DNA from: Actinomycetaceae bacterium
Lineage (GTDB): Bacteria; Actinomycetota; Actinomycetes; Actinomycetales; Actinomycetaceae
DNA length: 64,000 bases
NCBI GenBank assembly: GCA_028724905.1
Contig: JAQYTG010000015.1
Span: forward strand, 1-64,000
Reading direction: 5' to 3'
Numbering within the stretch: the first letter of the stretch is position 1; every line of letters starts with the position of its first letter. Shown here in pieces: positions 26,585 to 35,488 of the stretch. The notes under the pieces were generated by a model. That model did no database searches and was not told where the DNA came from. It saw only the letters and a list, made by a program, of their open reading frames with translations. Made by a program: the position numbers and the translations under genes.

Positions 26585-27867
26585 ATACCACTGCCGCCCT
26601 TATTATTACTGTGCTGCTGCTTCTGGGCAATGCCTATTTTGTGGGTGCAGAATTTGCCGTGATGGGCTCTCGGCGCTCTCGTATTGAGCCACTGGCAGAT
26701 CAGGGAAAACGCGGTGCTGAAACGGTGCTTTATGCCCTTGAAAATCTCACGCTTATGCTGGCCACCTGTCAGCTCGGCATCACGGTGTGCTCCGTGGGGT
26801 TAGGGGCTGTGAGTGAGCCAGCCATCGCCGATCTGCTCTCTATCCCGCTGCACGCACTCGGGGCACCAGCGGCGCTCACGCATACGATCGCTTTTCTGAT
26901 CGCCTTGCTGCTGGTGGTTTTTTTGCACGTGGTACTCGGCGAGATGGTGCCGAAAAATGTGTCAATCACGCATCCGGAAGTCTTGGCGTTGGTTTTCATG
27001 CCGCCGCTGGTGGTGATATCGAAAATTTTCTATCCGGTGGTGGCATCGTTGAACTGGCTCGCAAACCACGCGGTACGTCTGCTAGGGGTGGAGCCGAAAT
27101 CTGAGGTGGCTTCAGCGTTTACAGCGGATGAGGTGGCCTCGATCGTAGAGGTGAGTGAAGCTGCTGGAGTGCTTGACGCCGATGCGGAGCTGCTCTCGGG
27201 AGCCTTAGAGTTCTCGGAGCACGCGGCCGATGAGGTGATGGTACCGCTTGAGCATCTTGAGGTGGTGAGCTCGCGCCTATCTGTGGAAGATTTTGAAGAG
27301 CTCTCTGGGCGTACAGGGTTTTCGCGTTTCCCCGTTCAAGATGAGCAGGGGCAGCTGGTGGGATACATACACGTGAAAGATGTGCTCGACGTGCCTGCTG
27401 CTCGCAGGGGTGAGCCGATTCCACAATGGAAGATCCGTCCGTTCCCTGAAGTGGCTGCGAGTGACGAAGTGGAAGCAGCTCTGAAGAAAATGCAGGTGGC
27501 TCGCACCCACATGGCGGTTGTTGTGGATGATAGTGGCGCATTGAGCAGCGAATCAGAAACTGAACGCCGAACTGAATATGAAACTGAGTACACTGCGGAA
27601 AATATGCACAGTGAGTCGCACGTTGAGCACAGTCCAGGCGTCCTAGATCCGAGCCAACCAAGCCAGCCGCGCAAACCACATAAGCCAAGCCAGCAAAGCC
27701 AACCATCTGGCATGGCCTGTGACCAGCAGGCTGCTGATGGGTCTGAGGAGAAACAGCCAGCCGCTGACGGGGTGCAGCACGCTGCTCAGGCGATTGGCGT
27801 CATTTTCCTTGAAGATATTGTGGAAGAACTTGTGGGCGAGGTGCGTGACGCCATGCAGCGGGCGTAG
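26581..27867 (+). CDS. CNNM/CorC family membrane protein with CBS insert (second of pair)
   Basis: Paralogue of the preceding protein, with the CNNM domain at about 1-190 (VLGEMVPKNVSITHP) and a CBS pair. The second CBS domain is split: after VVVDDSGA a run of about 80 Glu/Ser/Gln/Pro-rich residues (321-403, with QPSQPRKPHKPSQQSQP) intervenes before IGVIFLEDIVEELVGEV. The CorC C-terminal domain is missing, which is common for the second member of such pairs. The insert replaces the short loop seen in the upstream paralogue and is unlikely to be structured. Confidence 0.9.
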   Translation: MNTTAALIITVLLLLGNAYFVGAEFAVMGSRRSRIEPLADQGKRGAETVLYALENLTLMLATCQLGITVCSVGLGAVSEPAIADLLSIPLHALGAPAALTHTIAFLIALLLVVFLHVVLGEMVPKNVSITHPEVLALVFMPPLVVISKIFYPVVASLNWLANHAVRLLGVEPKSEVASAFTADEVASIVEVSEAAGVLDADAELLSGALEFSEHAADEVMVPLEHLEVVSSRLSVEDFEELSGRTGFSRFPVQDEQGQLVGYIHVKDVLDVPAARRGEPIPQWKIRPFPEVAASDEVEAALKKMQVARTHMAVVVDDSGALSSESETERRTEYETEYTAENMHSESHVEHSPGVLDPSQPSQPRKPHKPSQQSQPSGMACDQQAADGSEEKQPAADGVQHAAQAIGVIFLEDIVEELVGEVRDAMQRA

Positions 27868-28048
27868 ACGTGGTTGTAAACGGCCGTGGTTAATAGTTTA
27901 TGGCGCGGGCGTTGCGGGAGTTGTGGCTCATCAGTGAATGCTGTGGGACGCTTCACGTCTCAAAAATATGAAATGTGTAGCGCGGGTGTTATCAAACCGT
28001 TATTATTTTCATGGCAGCGGAAAATGACGTGCAAATGGAGGCAATCGG

Positions 28049-28918
28049 GTGCTAGGCAACGTGGAGAATGAGCGTGCAGCAGCTTCGACGTCTCGACTGT
28101 CATCTATAAGTACGGGAATGCACAAGATCACGCGCGGTTGTTTGGCAAATGGTCGGCACGCAGTAGCTGCTTCAGTGTTGGGCGTCGTCGTCACGATACT
28201 CGTAGTTGTCGGTATGAGCGTGGATCACTCCAGCCAAGCTCAAGCAGTGGCAGCTCGCAGTGTGCTGTCTAGCTCAGTGCTAGAGAAGAACTCGGACGTC
28301 ACGCCCGATACGCTTGCCGAATCGAAACATGGGCAGGCTCTCGCTGTGGCCGATAGACGAGTAGCGGCGGCGCAGGATCTTGCCAGCGACCATGAAGCGC
28401 TGTGTGCGGGATTTGCTGAAGGTGCCAGTTCAGTGGTGAAGGCCTATATGCCGGAGGATGCTTCGGTCATTTATATGCCGATGGATCAAGGTAGCTACAG
28501 TATTACTTCTCCTTTTGGAAACCGTTTGCATCCCATCACCCACACGTACACGATGCACAATGGCGTGGATATGGCTGGTCCGGCAGGCACACCCATCTAT
28601 GCGGTGGCTGATGGAGTCGTACTCAGTACCACTGCGGCTGGTGCCAACAATGGCATCGTGATTGAGCATCACGTGAACGGAGAAGTTTTCACCTCTTGGT
28701 ATCTGCATTCCTACGCGAGTGATATTCAGGTGAGTCCTGGCGATGAAGTGAAAGCTGGGCAAGTGATTACGCTGCGTGGATCTGCTGGCCAGAGCACGGG
28801 TGCCCATTTGCACTTCGAGATGCACCACGGGGAGGGTTTGGGCACCGAGGCTTCTGAGCCGTTGAGTTTCCTCGACAATTTGGGTGCGATGTGGGTAGGC
28901 GAAAGCTGCGCGCTCTGA
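28049..28918 (+). CDS. Secreted M23 family peptidase
   Basis: Zinc endopeptidase that cuts peptidoglycan cross-bridges or stem peptides. It has an N-terminal membrane/signal segment (about 35-62), a short helical linker and an M23 domain with zinc ligands His170 and Asp174 (HNGVD) and the HxH pair His253/His255 (GAHLHFEM). The GTG start is preceded by GGAGG (28037-28041), seven bases away. The next gene starts inside its last codons, so they are coupled. Role inferred: cell separation or wall remodelling. Confidence 0.9.
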   Translation: MLGNVENERAAASTSRLSSISTGMHKITRGCLANGRHAVAASVLGVVVTILVVVGMSVDHSSQAQAVAARSVLSSSVLEKNSDVTPDTLAESKHGQALAVADRRVAAAQDLASDHEALCAGFAEGASSVVKAYMPEDASVIYMPMDQGSYSITSPFGNRLHPITHTYTMHNGVDMAGPAGTPIYAVADGVVLSTTAAGANNGIVIEHHVNGEVFTSWYLHSYASDIQVSPGDEVKAGQVITLRGSAGQSTGAHLHFEMHHGEGLGTEASEPLSFLDNLGAMWVGESCAL

Positions 28919-29697
28919 GGGATCGGCTCTGGCCACTTGAGAGTAGGCCAGTGGTACTCGCACACCGAGGTGGCGGCCATGAAGAGCTAGAAAACTCACG
29001 TGATGCTTTTGATGCAATGGCCGCGAAAGGCTTTTCTTTTATTGAGACAGATGCGCACGCTACTCGTGACGACGTAGTAGTACTGTTTCACGATCCGGTG
29101 CTAGATCGCACAACCAGCGGAACAGGGAAGATCGCCGACTATTCGTGGCAACAGCTCGAGCGCATTCGCGATTATTCGGGCAATAAGCTGATGCGTCTTG
29201 ATGCCGCTCTGCACCGTTTTCCTCATGTGGTGTTTAACGTTGATGCTAAATCATGGCACGTAGTGGAGCCACTCGCACAGACGATTAAAGCAGCCGGAGC
29301 CCTGGGGCAGGTGTCTCTGGCTTCGTTCAGCGAGCGGCGTTTGCGGGTGTTGCGCCGAATGTTGCCTGGAGTGAGATCGTCGCTTGGTACAGGGGCTATT
29401 GCCGTGCTGGTGGGGGCCTCCTGGCTTCCATTTCGGCTCGCCCGCATGGTGGCGCGGATAGCGCTGCCAGGGCCCGCTGATGGGGTAGAGGCAGTGCAGG
29501 TGCCGATGACGTATATGCGCATCAAAGTGGTGACGGAAGGCTTCGTGCGGCTCAGTCATGCGCTGGGTTTAGCGGTGCACGTGTGGACGATCAATGAGGC
29601 ATCGCTCATGCGCCGCATTATCTCGATGGGAGTAGACGGCATTATCACCGATGAACCCACCTTGGCTGCACAAGTGATTGCGCAGCAGTGCCGGTGA
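28891..29697 (+). CDS. Glycerophosphodiester phosphodiesterase
   Basis: Hydrolyses glycerophosphodiesters from lipid turnover to glycerol-3-phosphate and an alcohol. The GDPD signature is complete: VLAHRGGGHEELENS (catalytic His), IETDAHATRDD (metal ligands) and VLFHDPVLDRTT (second His). A hydrophobic stretch at about 165-190 might associate with the membrane. The GTG start overlaps the M23 gene by 28 bp with no clear ribosome site, so coupling is likely. At 268 residues the length is normal. Confidence 0.92.
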   Translation: MGRRKLRALRDRLWPLESRPVVLAHRGGGHEELENSRDAFDAMAAKGFSFIETDAHATRDDVVVLFHDPVLDRTTSGTGKIADYSWQQLERIRDYSGNKLMRLDAALHRFPHVVFNVDAKSWHVVEPLAQTIKAAGALGQVSLASFSERRLRVLRRMLPGVRSSLGTGAIAVLVGASWLPFRLARMVARIALPGPADGVEAVQVPMTYMRIKVVTEGFVRLSHALGLAVHVWTINEASLMRRIISMGVDGIITDEPTLAAQVIAQQCR

Positions 29698-30091
29698 ACG
29701 TTTGATCGTGCTGGGCGATCGTGCTGGGCGTGATGAGGGGATGATCGTACTTTCTATCGGGCGTGCCAGCAGAGCCGCTCTGCCAGCTTGCCGATAGCGT
29801 CACCTCTGCCGGCAGTAGCAACTCCCCGCCTTGCTAGCGGCAACTCCGCCAAGAGCTGGCCGATAATGCCAACGTGACTGGCAGCAACTTCGCAGCCAGA
29901 AGCAATATCACGCCAATTCGCCCGTCCGTTCAAACAACCCCAGCCGCCCGAGAAACCCTGAGAAACCGCCCGAGAAACCCCAGGCATATATCAGCCGGCC
30001 GGCGGACAGCATTATGCCTGCCCGTCGGCCGGCGATAGCAGCACCCTTGGGGGAATACCAGGGCAAGGGAATGCCCCCGAGGGCGTAGAGA
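29698..30091. other. Convergent spacer between GDPD and ceramidase genes
   Basis: About 390 bp with repeat drift (for instance 'gccgagaaaccc'-like words at 29945-29985, and 'aactcc..ccaagagctggccgata' near 29820-29870). It holds the hairpin at 29994-30033. No gene is seen. Confidence 0.5.
29994..30033. terminator. GC-rich hairpin between convergent genes
   Basis: gccggccggcggacag (29994-30009) pairs with ctgcccgtcggccggc (30018-30033), 14 of 16 positions, loop of eight bases. There is no T tail. Its position between convergent genes fits a bidirectional terminator. Confidence 0.6.
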
Positions 30092-32212
30092 TCACTGCAC
30101 CGTAAATGGATCAGAGGTGCCGGTGTAGGAAGAAATCTTGCCGTTCCAGCCGTTCTTCCATTCGCCGAGCTGCACTAAACGATACGTACCTGGCTCGACG
30201 TCCTCACCAATCCTCCACTCCACGTTCGTGCGAGAGTAGCTTGCGCCCTCGCGCTTCCAGCGATAGACGGTATCCCAATCGTGGTCGTCGAGATAGTCCA
30301 CCCAGGTGCCGTCAGCCGCTTGGCGTTGCACCTTCAAGAATGTGTCCATCGTGCGCAGGTTGTTTTTCGGATGTCCGCCTCGGAATGTGGCGATCGCCGT
30401 CTCTCCGCGCTGATAAGAATCCTTGGGTTGTACAAGCACCTGGCCGAATGTCTCTTTTGCGGGCTTGTCGTCTAGCACCACTCCAGGCCGGCTGAGCAGC
30501 AGCTTCGTATTCACTAGTTTAGGCAGGGCGTCGTCCGTCACCTGCGTTCCAGTGACGAGAGCCGTAGCAAGATCATCGAGTTCCTGGTTGAATGCTCCAA
30601 TTTCATGCGGACCAAACTCCGTGGAAGCACCCTCATAATGCTGAGCCGCATACTCTTCGCGGGTAGTCACATATCCGGTGTAGTCGTTGGTGAGGCCAGC
30701 CATCACTACGGTGTCTACGCCCGCAGGCTTGAGGATATCCGCCACGGAATCGCGCAAATGACGCATAGCCATTGTGGTGGGTTCCCCTGGCAAGCCGATA
30801 ATGGCCACGTTGCCGATGCGCAGAATCTGCGAGGGCAGGATCGTGGGAATCCATCCAAATTTCCCATCTGGAAGCACCACGGGCTTTTCTGCCTGGCAAG
30901 GGTCTTGGCCGATACTGCCCACACCGGCAAAAGCCAAGCGCACGAGCCCGCCCAGAGCAGAGGTGTCTACCTGGTTGATCTTGTCAGAGATATCGAATGT
31001 GCCTGCCGTCATCCCCTCATAGATACCTGGGATATTTGAAGGGCCATTCTCGCCGCCACTGGCGAACGAGAAGCCACGAGCAGGCGTGCACAACGTCTTA
31101 TCGCCCTCTCCCTCGGTGTATTTCGCATCCACCGTGTAGCCGATAAAGTTCGCGTACCGCGTCCGCGCATCGACAGGGCCGCTCACCGCTTGCCCCGCAG
31201 AATTCCACAGTTCCACAGCCTTCTCGAACTGCTGCGCTCCGGCCTTTTCCACGTTGGCGTAATCGTCGCTAGAACCCATGTAGTCGGGAGCTGACTTAGA
31301 GTTGCCCACCGTCGTCACGGTATCGCCAGTGGCAGAGTTCGGGAAAGCAGCCACAAAAGTCTTATCGGCGTAGATGTCTGAGCCCATCTTCTGCTCAAAC
31401 ATATACTGTGCATAGCCTTTCGTATCTCCCCCGTAGAGCGTCCAGTCAATAGGGAACTGTGTGGGATGTGTGGAAAACCAGTTGATGAGGCCGAGTTTTT
31501 CGCCGGTGACGGCAGTGAACTCCAGCTGCGTCATAGTGGTGTCGATATTGTCCTCGTACTGATCGGCGTCGTCGTTAGCTAGATATGCTTCGAGCGAGCG
31601 ATTGCGGGAGACTCCGCGCAGCGTGCCTTGCTTGAGAGCAATAGTGCCAGGCTCAAGGTTGTTGTGGGCGCGCTCAATTGACTTCACAATCCCATCGACG
31701 GTGGTATCGAGGTTAGTTTGATTAAAGCCGTAAAGATGCCCATCTTCTCCGGCTATCTGATAGAGCTTGTCGGTGCTCATCCCTGAGGGGCCAACGTGTG
31801 TATGCGTGGCGGATATCATCACGTTGGCTGAGGTGTACAGATCTCCGTAGATCTCTTTCAGCTTGTTCAAGACCCGCAGCCGCTCGGATGAGAAAATGGC
31901 GCCATTGTCGATGCTCACATACACCACGCGCTCACCGGTGGCCTGATCGGCAATCACGAAAGCGTGCGAATACAAACGCTGTTGGATACCCTCCATTTCT
32001 TGATGTGAAGCGTACCCAAACGCTCCCGCTTCAGCCGCCTGGCCGGTGACGTCGTAAATCCCCGTGCCGATGAGGTATTCAGAGGCGCTGGTGGAGCTAA
32101 CGGCGTGAGCAGTGGGTGCATCAATGATGGAGGTGGCGCCGACGCTGGCACATACTAGTGCTAGCGTGGCGGCGCTGGTGGCGAGTGCGTGAGCCCAACG
32201 CTTGATCTGCAT
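30092..32212 (-). CDS. Secreted neutral/alkaline ceramidase
   Basis: Predicted to cleave ceramide to sphingosine and fatty acid outside the cell. Zinc ligands of the family are recognisable: ATHTHVGPSG, STHPTQF, the Glu of GEPTTMAMRHLRD and the Tyr of NDYTGYVTTREEY. The segment that carries the nucleophile in family members (GDxSPN) reads GDTVTT (296-301) here, so the usual Ser appears replaced by Val299. A C-terminal immunoglobulin-like domain begins at about 570. The signal peptide (1-37, ending PTAHA) supports the ATG at 32212, which has AGGACA upstream; a longer frame to 32317 has none. Host sphingolipid is the likely substrate if active. Confidence 0.9.
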   Translation of the reverse strand: MQIKRWAHALATSAATLALVCASVGATSIIDAPTAHAVSSTSASEYLIGTGIYDVTGQAAEAGAFGYASHQEMEGIQQRLYSHAFVIADQATGERVVYVSIDNGAIFSSERLRVLNKLKEIYGDLYTSANVMISATHTHVGPSGMSTDKLYQIAGEDGHLYGFNQTNLDTTVDGIVKSIERAHNNLEPGTIALKQGTLRGVSRNRSLEAYLANDDADQYEDNIDTTMTQLEFTAVTGEKLGLINWFSTHPTQFPIDWTLYGGDTKGYAQYMFEQKMGSDIYADKTFVAAFPNSATGDTVTTVGNSKSAPDYMGSSDDYANVEKAGAQQFEKAVELWNSAGQAVSGPVDARTRYANFIGYTVDAKYTEGEGDKTLCTPARGFSFASGGENGPSNIPGIYEGMTAGTFDISDKINQVDTSALGGLVRLAFAGVGSIGQDPCQAEKPVVLPDGKFGWIPTILPSQILRIGNVAIIGLPGEPTTMAMRHLRDSVADILKPAGVDTVVMAGLTNDYTGYVTTREEYAAQHYEGASTEFGPHEIGAFNQELDDLATALVTGTQVTDDALPKLVNTKLLLSRPGVVLDDKPAKETFGQVLVQPKDSYQRGETAIATFRGGHPKNNLRTMDTFLKVQRQAADGTWVDYLDDHDWDTVYRWKREGASYSRTNVEWRIGEDVEPGTYRLVQLGEWKNGWNGKISSYTGTSDPFTVQ

Positions 32213-32802
32213 AGTCTTTGTCCTTTCGTGCTGGGCAAATGGCTTTGTGGTGCGAGCCGATTGTGGTATCAGCGCGTCCGCGCCGGATTTTCGTGTGCCA
32301 CGCCAGTGGTGCCGCATCGGCGTGGCCGCCGCTGGCCGTGTGGCGGTGCTGGCCGTGTGGCGGTGCCGGTATGGCCGTGCACGTGGCCGGTAGGCCGCGC
32401 GCGTGAAAACCAGAGCAGTGTGCGCTGATCCCTCTGTGCAGGCAGGAGCATTTTGAGTTACTCTTGCCTACGTTTTCTGCTGCTGCGCAAAGTATAAGCA
32501 GGTGAAAAATTATAAAAATAGCTGGTATGGCAATTGATCTATAGTCAATTTTTGGTGGATGAAAATTTGGGGTGACGACGGCGGGGTGAGGCAGATTGTG
32601 CCATGCTATGTGAACTGGGATAGCGGGCAGTGAAAGTACTATCAGCGATAAGGTGGCCTCGGTTGTTGAGTACTATCTATGGCTGCTAGCGGGAGTGGTT
32701 GAGAATATCAACCTAAGCAGTATCGGTCGGGCTATCAGTTCGCGGCACGCCCACCCGGGCAGGCTCATCTGTGCGAGCCGCTGCGCTGCCATTGGCTCTC
32801 TC
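32213..32802. other. Spacer upstream of ceramidase gene
   Basis: About 590 bp with no supported gene. Words such as 'tggccgtgtggcggtgc' repeat near 32325-32370. An AT-rich block at 32495-32575 includes a small hairpin (aattga/tcaatt, 32532-32550) followed by a T run. The ceramidase promoter should lie in the left part but no clear boxes are seen. Confidence 0.5.
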
Positions 32803-33699
32803 TCACAATGCTCCAGCACTGCCGGTGGCGGTGAGGTAGGCCAGCACGGCACGCACGCGCCGATTTTCTTCCCCTGGAGCGAGGCCGAGCTTGAGGAAAA
32901 TATTGGCCACGTGCTTGCCGATTGCCGCTCCCGAAAGATAGAGCTGGCTAGCGATCTCGGTATTTGAATAGCCTTGCGCCATGAGTTCCAGCACCTCGCG
33001 CTCGCGCGCCGTGAGGCCAGACAGCACTGTGCTTTTGGCCTGCACGAGCCCCGCTGCCACTTCTGGATCGACTACCACGCCGCCGGCAGCCACGATCGTG
33101 AGTGCGCGGATGAAATCCGCTACGTGTGCCACGCGGTCTTTGAGCAGATAGCCGAGTCCGCCTGCAGAGCTTCCGGCGGCGAACCCGCTACCAGGCCCAC
33201 TGCTACCAAACCCGCCAGCTGTAAACCTGCCAGTTGTAAGCCCGCCACCGGCAGTGCGTCGGCTCGCCTGATCGCCGTCAGCTTCACCTCTTGGTTTGTC
33301 TGCTTCTCTGGGTCTTCCGACGCCAACGCCAGCGGCCGAAAAACTTGCTCGTCCGCCTGAGGAAACTCCGTTGTTTGAATGTGTGGACGCCTCGGAGGTG
33401 AAAAGCGCGCTCGCATACGCTGGAGCTACGTATTGCGAGAGTACCATGACCCCGAGTGCGGGGAAATTTTGACGCAACGTGACGGCGGCGCGCAGTCCGT
33501 CGTCACTCATCATCGGTGGCATACGGACGTCGGTGATGAGCACATCGACGTCTTCTCCAGCGCAAAGCATGGCGGTGAGCTGGGTTTCCAGTTCGGTGGC
33601 AGAGCTGGCGTGCCCCACGATCTCATGCCCTGCCCGCTGCAAAATCTCGGAGAGCCCAGCGCGAATGAGGGCGGCGTCGTCTGCGAGAAAAATTTTCAT
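32803..33699 (-). CDS. LuxR/NarL-type response regulator with insert in the receiver domain
   Basis: DNA-binding response regulator paired with the histidine kinase encoded just upstream (overlap of four bases, ATGA). The receiver domain has the acidic pair LADD, phospho-acceptor Asp57 (LITDVRMPP), and the Lys of YLLKDR (Lys187). Between the normally adjacent segments YASALF and GGLGYLLKD lies a Gly/Ser/Arg/Thr-rich insert of about 77 residues (102-178), so the protein is 298 residues rather than about 215. The HTH LuxR domain (about 226-290) is intact (LTAREREVLELMAQGYSN). Target candidates are the divergent ABC genes at 35489-37824. Confidence 0.9.
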   Translation of the reverse strand: MKIFLADDAALIRAGLSEILQRAGHEIVGHASSATELETQLTAMLCAGEDVDVLITDVRMPPMMSDDGLRAAVTLRQNFPALGVMVLSQYVAPAYASALFTSEASTHSNNGVSSGGRASFSAAGVGVGRPREADKPRGEADGDQASRRTAGGGLTTGRFTAGGFGSSGPGSGFAAGSSAGGLGYLLKDRVAHVADFIRALTIVAAGGVVVDPEVAAGLVQAKSTVLSGLTAREREVLELMAQGYSNTEIASQLYLSGAAIGKHVANIFLKLGLAPGEENRRVRAVLAYLTATGSAGAL

Positions 33700-35150
33700 A
33701 GGGGCGGCCTTTCTGTGCTGGGTGGGATTGCGGGCTGTGTGCGTTTATGCAGATGCGGGCTGCCGTCATCGGTGAATGGTGGGCAACTGCCAGGATACTG
33801 CTGGAGATTGGCCGGCGGGCTGCTTGGCTGATTGGGTGATAGGTTGCTTGGCTGACTAGGCGATGGGTTGTTGCTGGCAGACGGCTCGCCGGAGTGCGCG
33901 AAAAGGCCAGACTGGCTGGAGCAATCGGCATTGCTGAGATAACTGGAGGGGGCAGAGCAACTAGGCTGGCTGGAATGTGCAGAATGATCTGAGCGGTCAG
34001 GCTGGATGGGATACCTAGGATAGGCAGAATCCCCGTGCTGGCCGTAGGCGCTGGAATCGTAAGCGCCCGAAGAACCACTGACACGACGAGGATCGCTGGC
34101 GTCGGAGCTGGTGTTGGTGCTGCCGCTGACGTTGGCGCCGGAGCCAGCACGGGAGATGCCGCTGACGCTGCCCCTAGCACCCGAGCTGCCCCTTCCGCTG
34201 GCGTCGGTGCTAGCGCTCCCACTGTCCCTACTACTAGCATTGCCGCTAGCACTGCCGTCACTCTTGGAGTTATTGCCGTCACCGCCGTAATAATCACCTG
34301 TGCCGCCAGTGCCCACAGACCCCCGAGAGCCCCCAAAGTTGTCGGAGCGCGGCGTGCCGATGGCCGTTTCTCCAGGGAAAAGCAGTAGCGGAATGGAAGC
34401 TACCACAGTGGTGGGGCCGCCGATGGGTGATTCCATGCGTAGTTCTCCGCCGAAGGCTTCAAGACGTTCCCGCAGGCCTGCTAGTCCGTGGCCGGAGAGA
34501 ATCTGCGCTCCTCCAGGGCCGTCGTCTACCACGGAGACGTGCAACGCCTGATCGCACACAAGCAGGATGCTCACGTGCGCCTCAGGGGCATATTTTGCGC
34601 AGTTAGTAAGCGCTTCGGTGGTAAAGAAATAGGCGGTGGCAATCACGCCCTCTGGCATCTCTGGCAAGGGATGCGGCGTGATAACTCGGACGTCCGCTAT
34701 GCTCACCTGCGCAGCCAGTTTGATAGCCTCTTCCAGTCCGAGATCGGAGAGAATTTTCGGGTGAATGTTATTGACGGTAGTACGTAGAGCTGCTAGGCCT
34801 TGCTCGCCCACTCGTTGGGCGCGCTCAAGCACCATCGGTAGATCCCGCAAAGGTTCGGGCAGCTGCCCCGCATACATATGTAGCATCAGCAGGGCTTCCC
34901 CGATCGCCATATTTTCAGCCACAAAATACTGTTGAGCACCATCGTGCAGATCGCGCTCAATGCGACGCCGTTCAATCTCGAAAGCGTGCACAATCTCGCG
35001 GCGCGAAGCTACTAGCTGCATAATTTGCTGGGCAGGAGAGAGCCGGCGTCTTTTCCATTTTCGGAGATTGTCCCACACGTGCATGATTGTAGCGCACGGC
35101 ATAGTGGCCTGGCAGTGCACGGCATACTCTGACAATGGATGACGCCGCAT
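33696..35150 (-). CDS. NarL-type sensor histidine kinase with long disordered C-terminal tail
   Basis: HisKA_3-type kinase: dimerisation/phospho-acceptor helix with RDLHDGAQQ (His69), and an HATPase_c domain with TEALTNCAKYA and DDGPGG...HGLAGLRERLEAFGG. There is no membrane segment, so sensing is cytoplasmic or via a partner such as the adjacent ABC permease. Residues 261-484 are a Ser/Gly/Asn/Pro-rich tail without known fold, a very unusual addition. The gene overlaps the response regulator start by four bases. Confidence 0.88.
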   Translation of the reverse strand: MRRHPLSEYAVHCQATMPCATIMHVWDNLRKWKRRRLSPAQQIMQLVASRREIVHAFEIERRRIERDLHDGAQQYFVAENMAIGEALLMLHMYAGQLPEPLRDLPMVLERAQRVGEQGLAALRTTVNNIHPKILSDLGLEEAIKLAAQVSIADVRVITPHPLPEMPEGVIATAYFFTTEALTNCAKYAPEAHVSILLVCDQALHVSVVDDGPGGAQILSGHGLAGLRERLEAFGGELRMESPIGGPTTVVASIPLLLFPGETAIGTPRSDNFGGSRGSVGTGGTGDYYGGDGNNSKSDGSASGNASSRDSGSASTDASGRGSSGARGSVSGISRAGSGANVSGSTNTSSDASDPRRVSGSSGAYDSSAYGQHGDSAYPRYPIQPDRSDHSAHSSQPSCSAPSSYLSNADCSSQSGLFAHSGEPSASNNPSPSQPSNLSPNQPSSPPANLQQYPGSCPPFTDDGSPHLHKRTQPAIPPSTERPPL

Positions 35151-35488
35151 TGGAGGTACTGGGGGATGGGAAGTGCTGAGCTGCTGGAACTGTTAGAGTG
35201 CTGGATCCGCTCAATTTCTGAAGTATTGGAGCTGGTGCAAACTGTTGGAGTGCTGGAGGCGCAGCAATTCCAGCGCGCTGACCTCTGTTCTCACGCATGA
35301 TTCCTGCCGTCACGCATGGATCGTGACGCTATGTGCATAAGAATTATCCCTGCTGCCGCGCATTAAATATGTAGCCGCCTGTAAATATATACGAATTAGA
35401 AATATATGCGACCAGGTAGTGCTAGCACTACCTTAAATAGGGGTGTAACACTATTCCGTCCCTGCGGGATCTGAGGTGAAATGGAAAC
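35151..35488. other. Divergent regulatory spacer (kinase / ABC transporter)
   Basis: About 340 bp containing AT-rich tracts (35355-35410) and the perfect palindrome at 35414-35433. 'tggaactgttggagtgctgga'-type repeats occur at 35180-35255. It should hold both divergent promoters. No gene is seen. Confidence 0.55.
35414..35433. promoter_or_regulatory. Perfect 20-bp palindrome, probable operator
   Basis: aggtagtgctagcactacct is identical to its reverse complement. It lies 56 bp before the ABC ATPase start and 264 bp from the kinase start. A dyad of this length is typical of dimeric regulators, and the nearby LuxR-type regulator is the obvious candidate, though this is inferred from position only. 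Confidence 0.7.

Noticed and set aside
25262..27867. Hemolysins, as CorC/HlyC proteins are sometimes named
   Set aside because: The domain set is that of CNNM-type cation transport proteins; nothing supports lytic activity.
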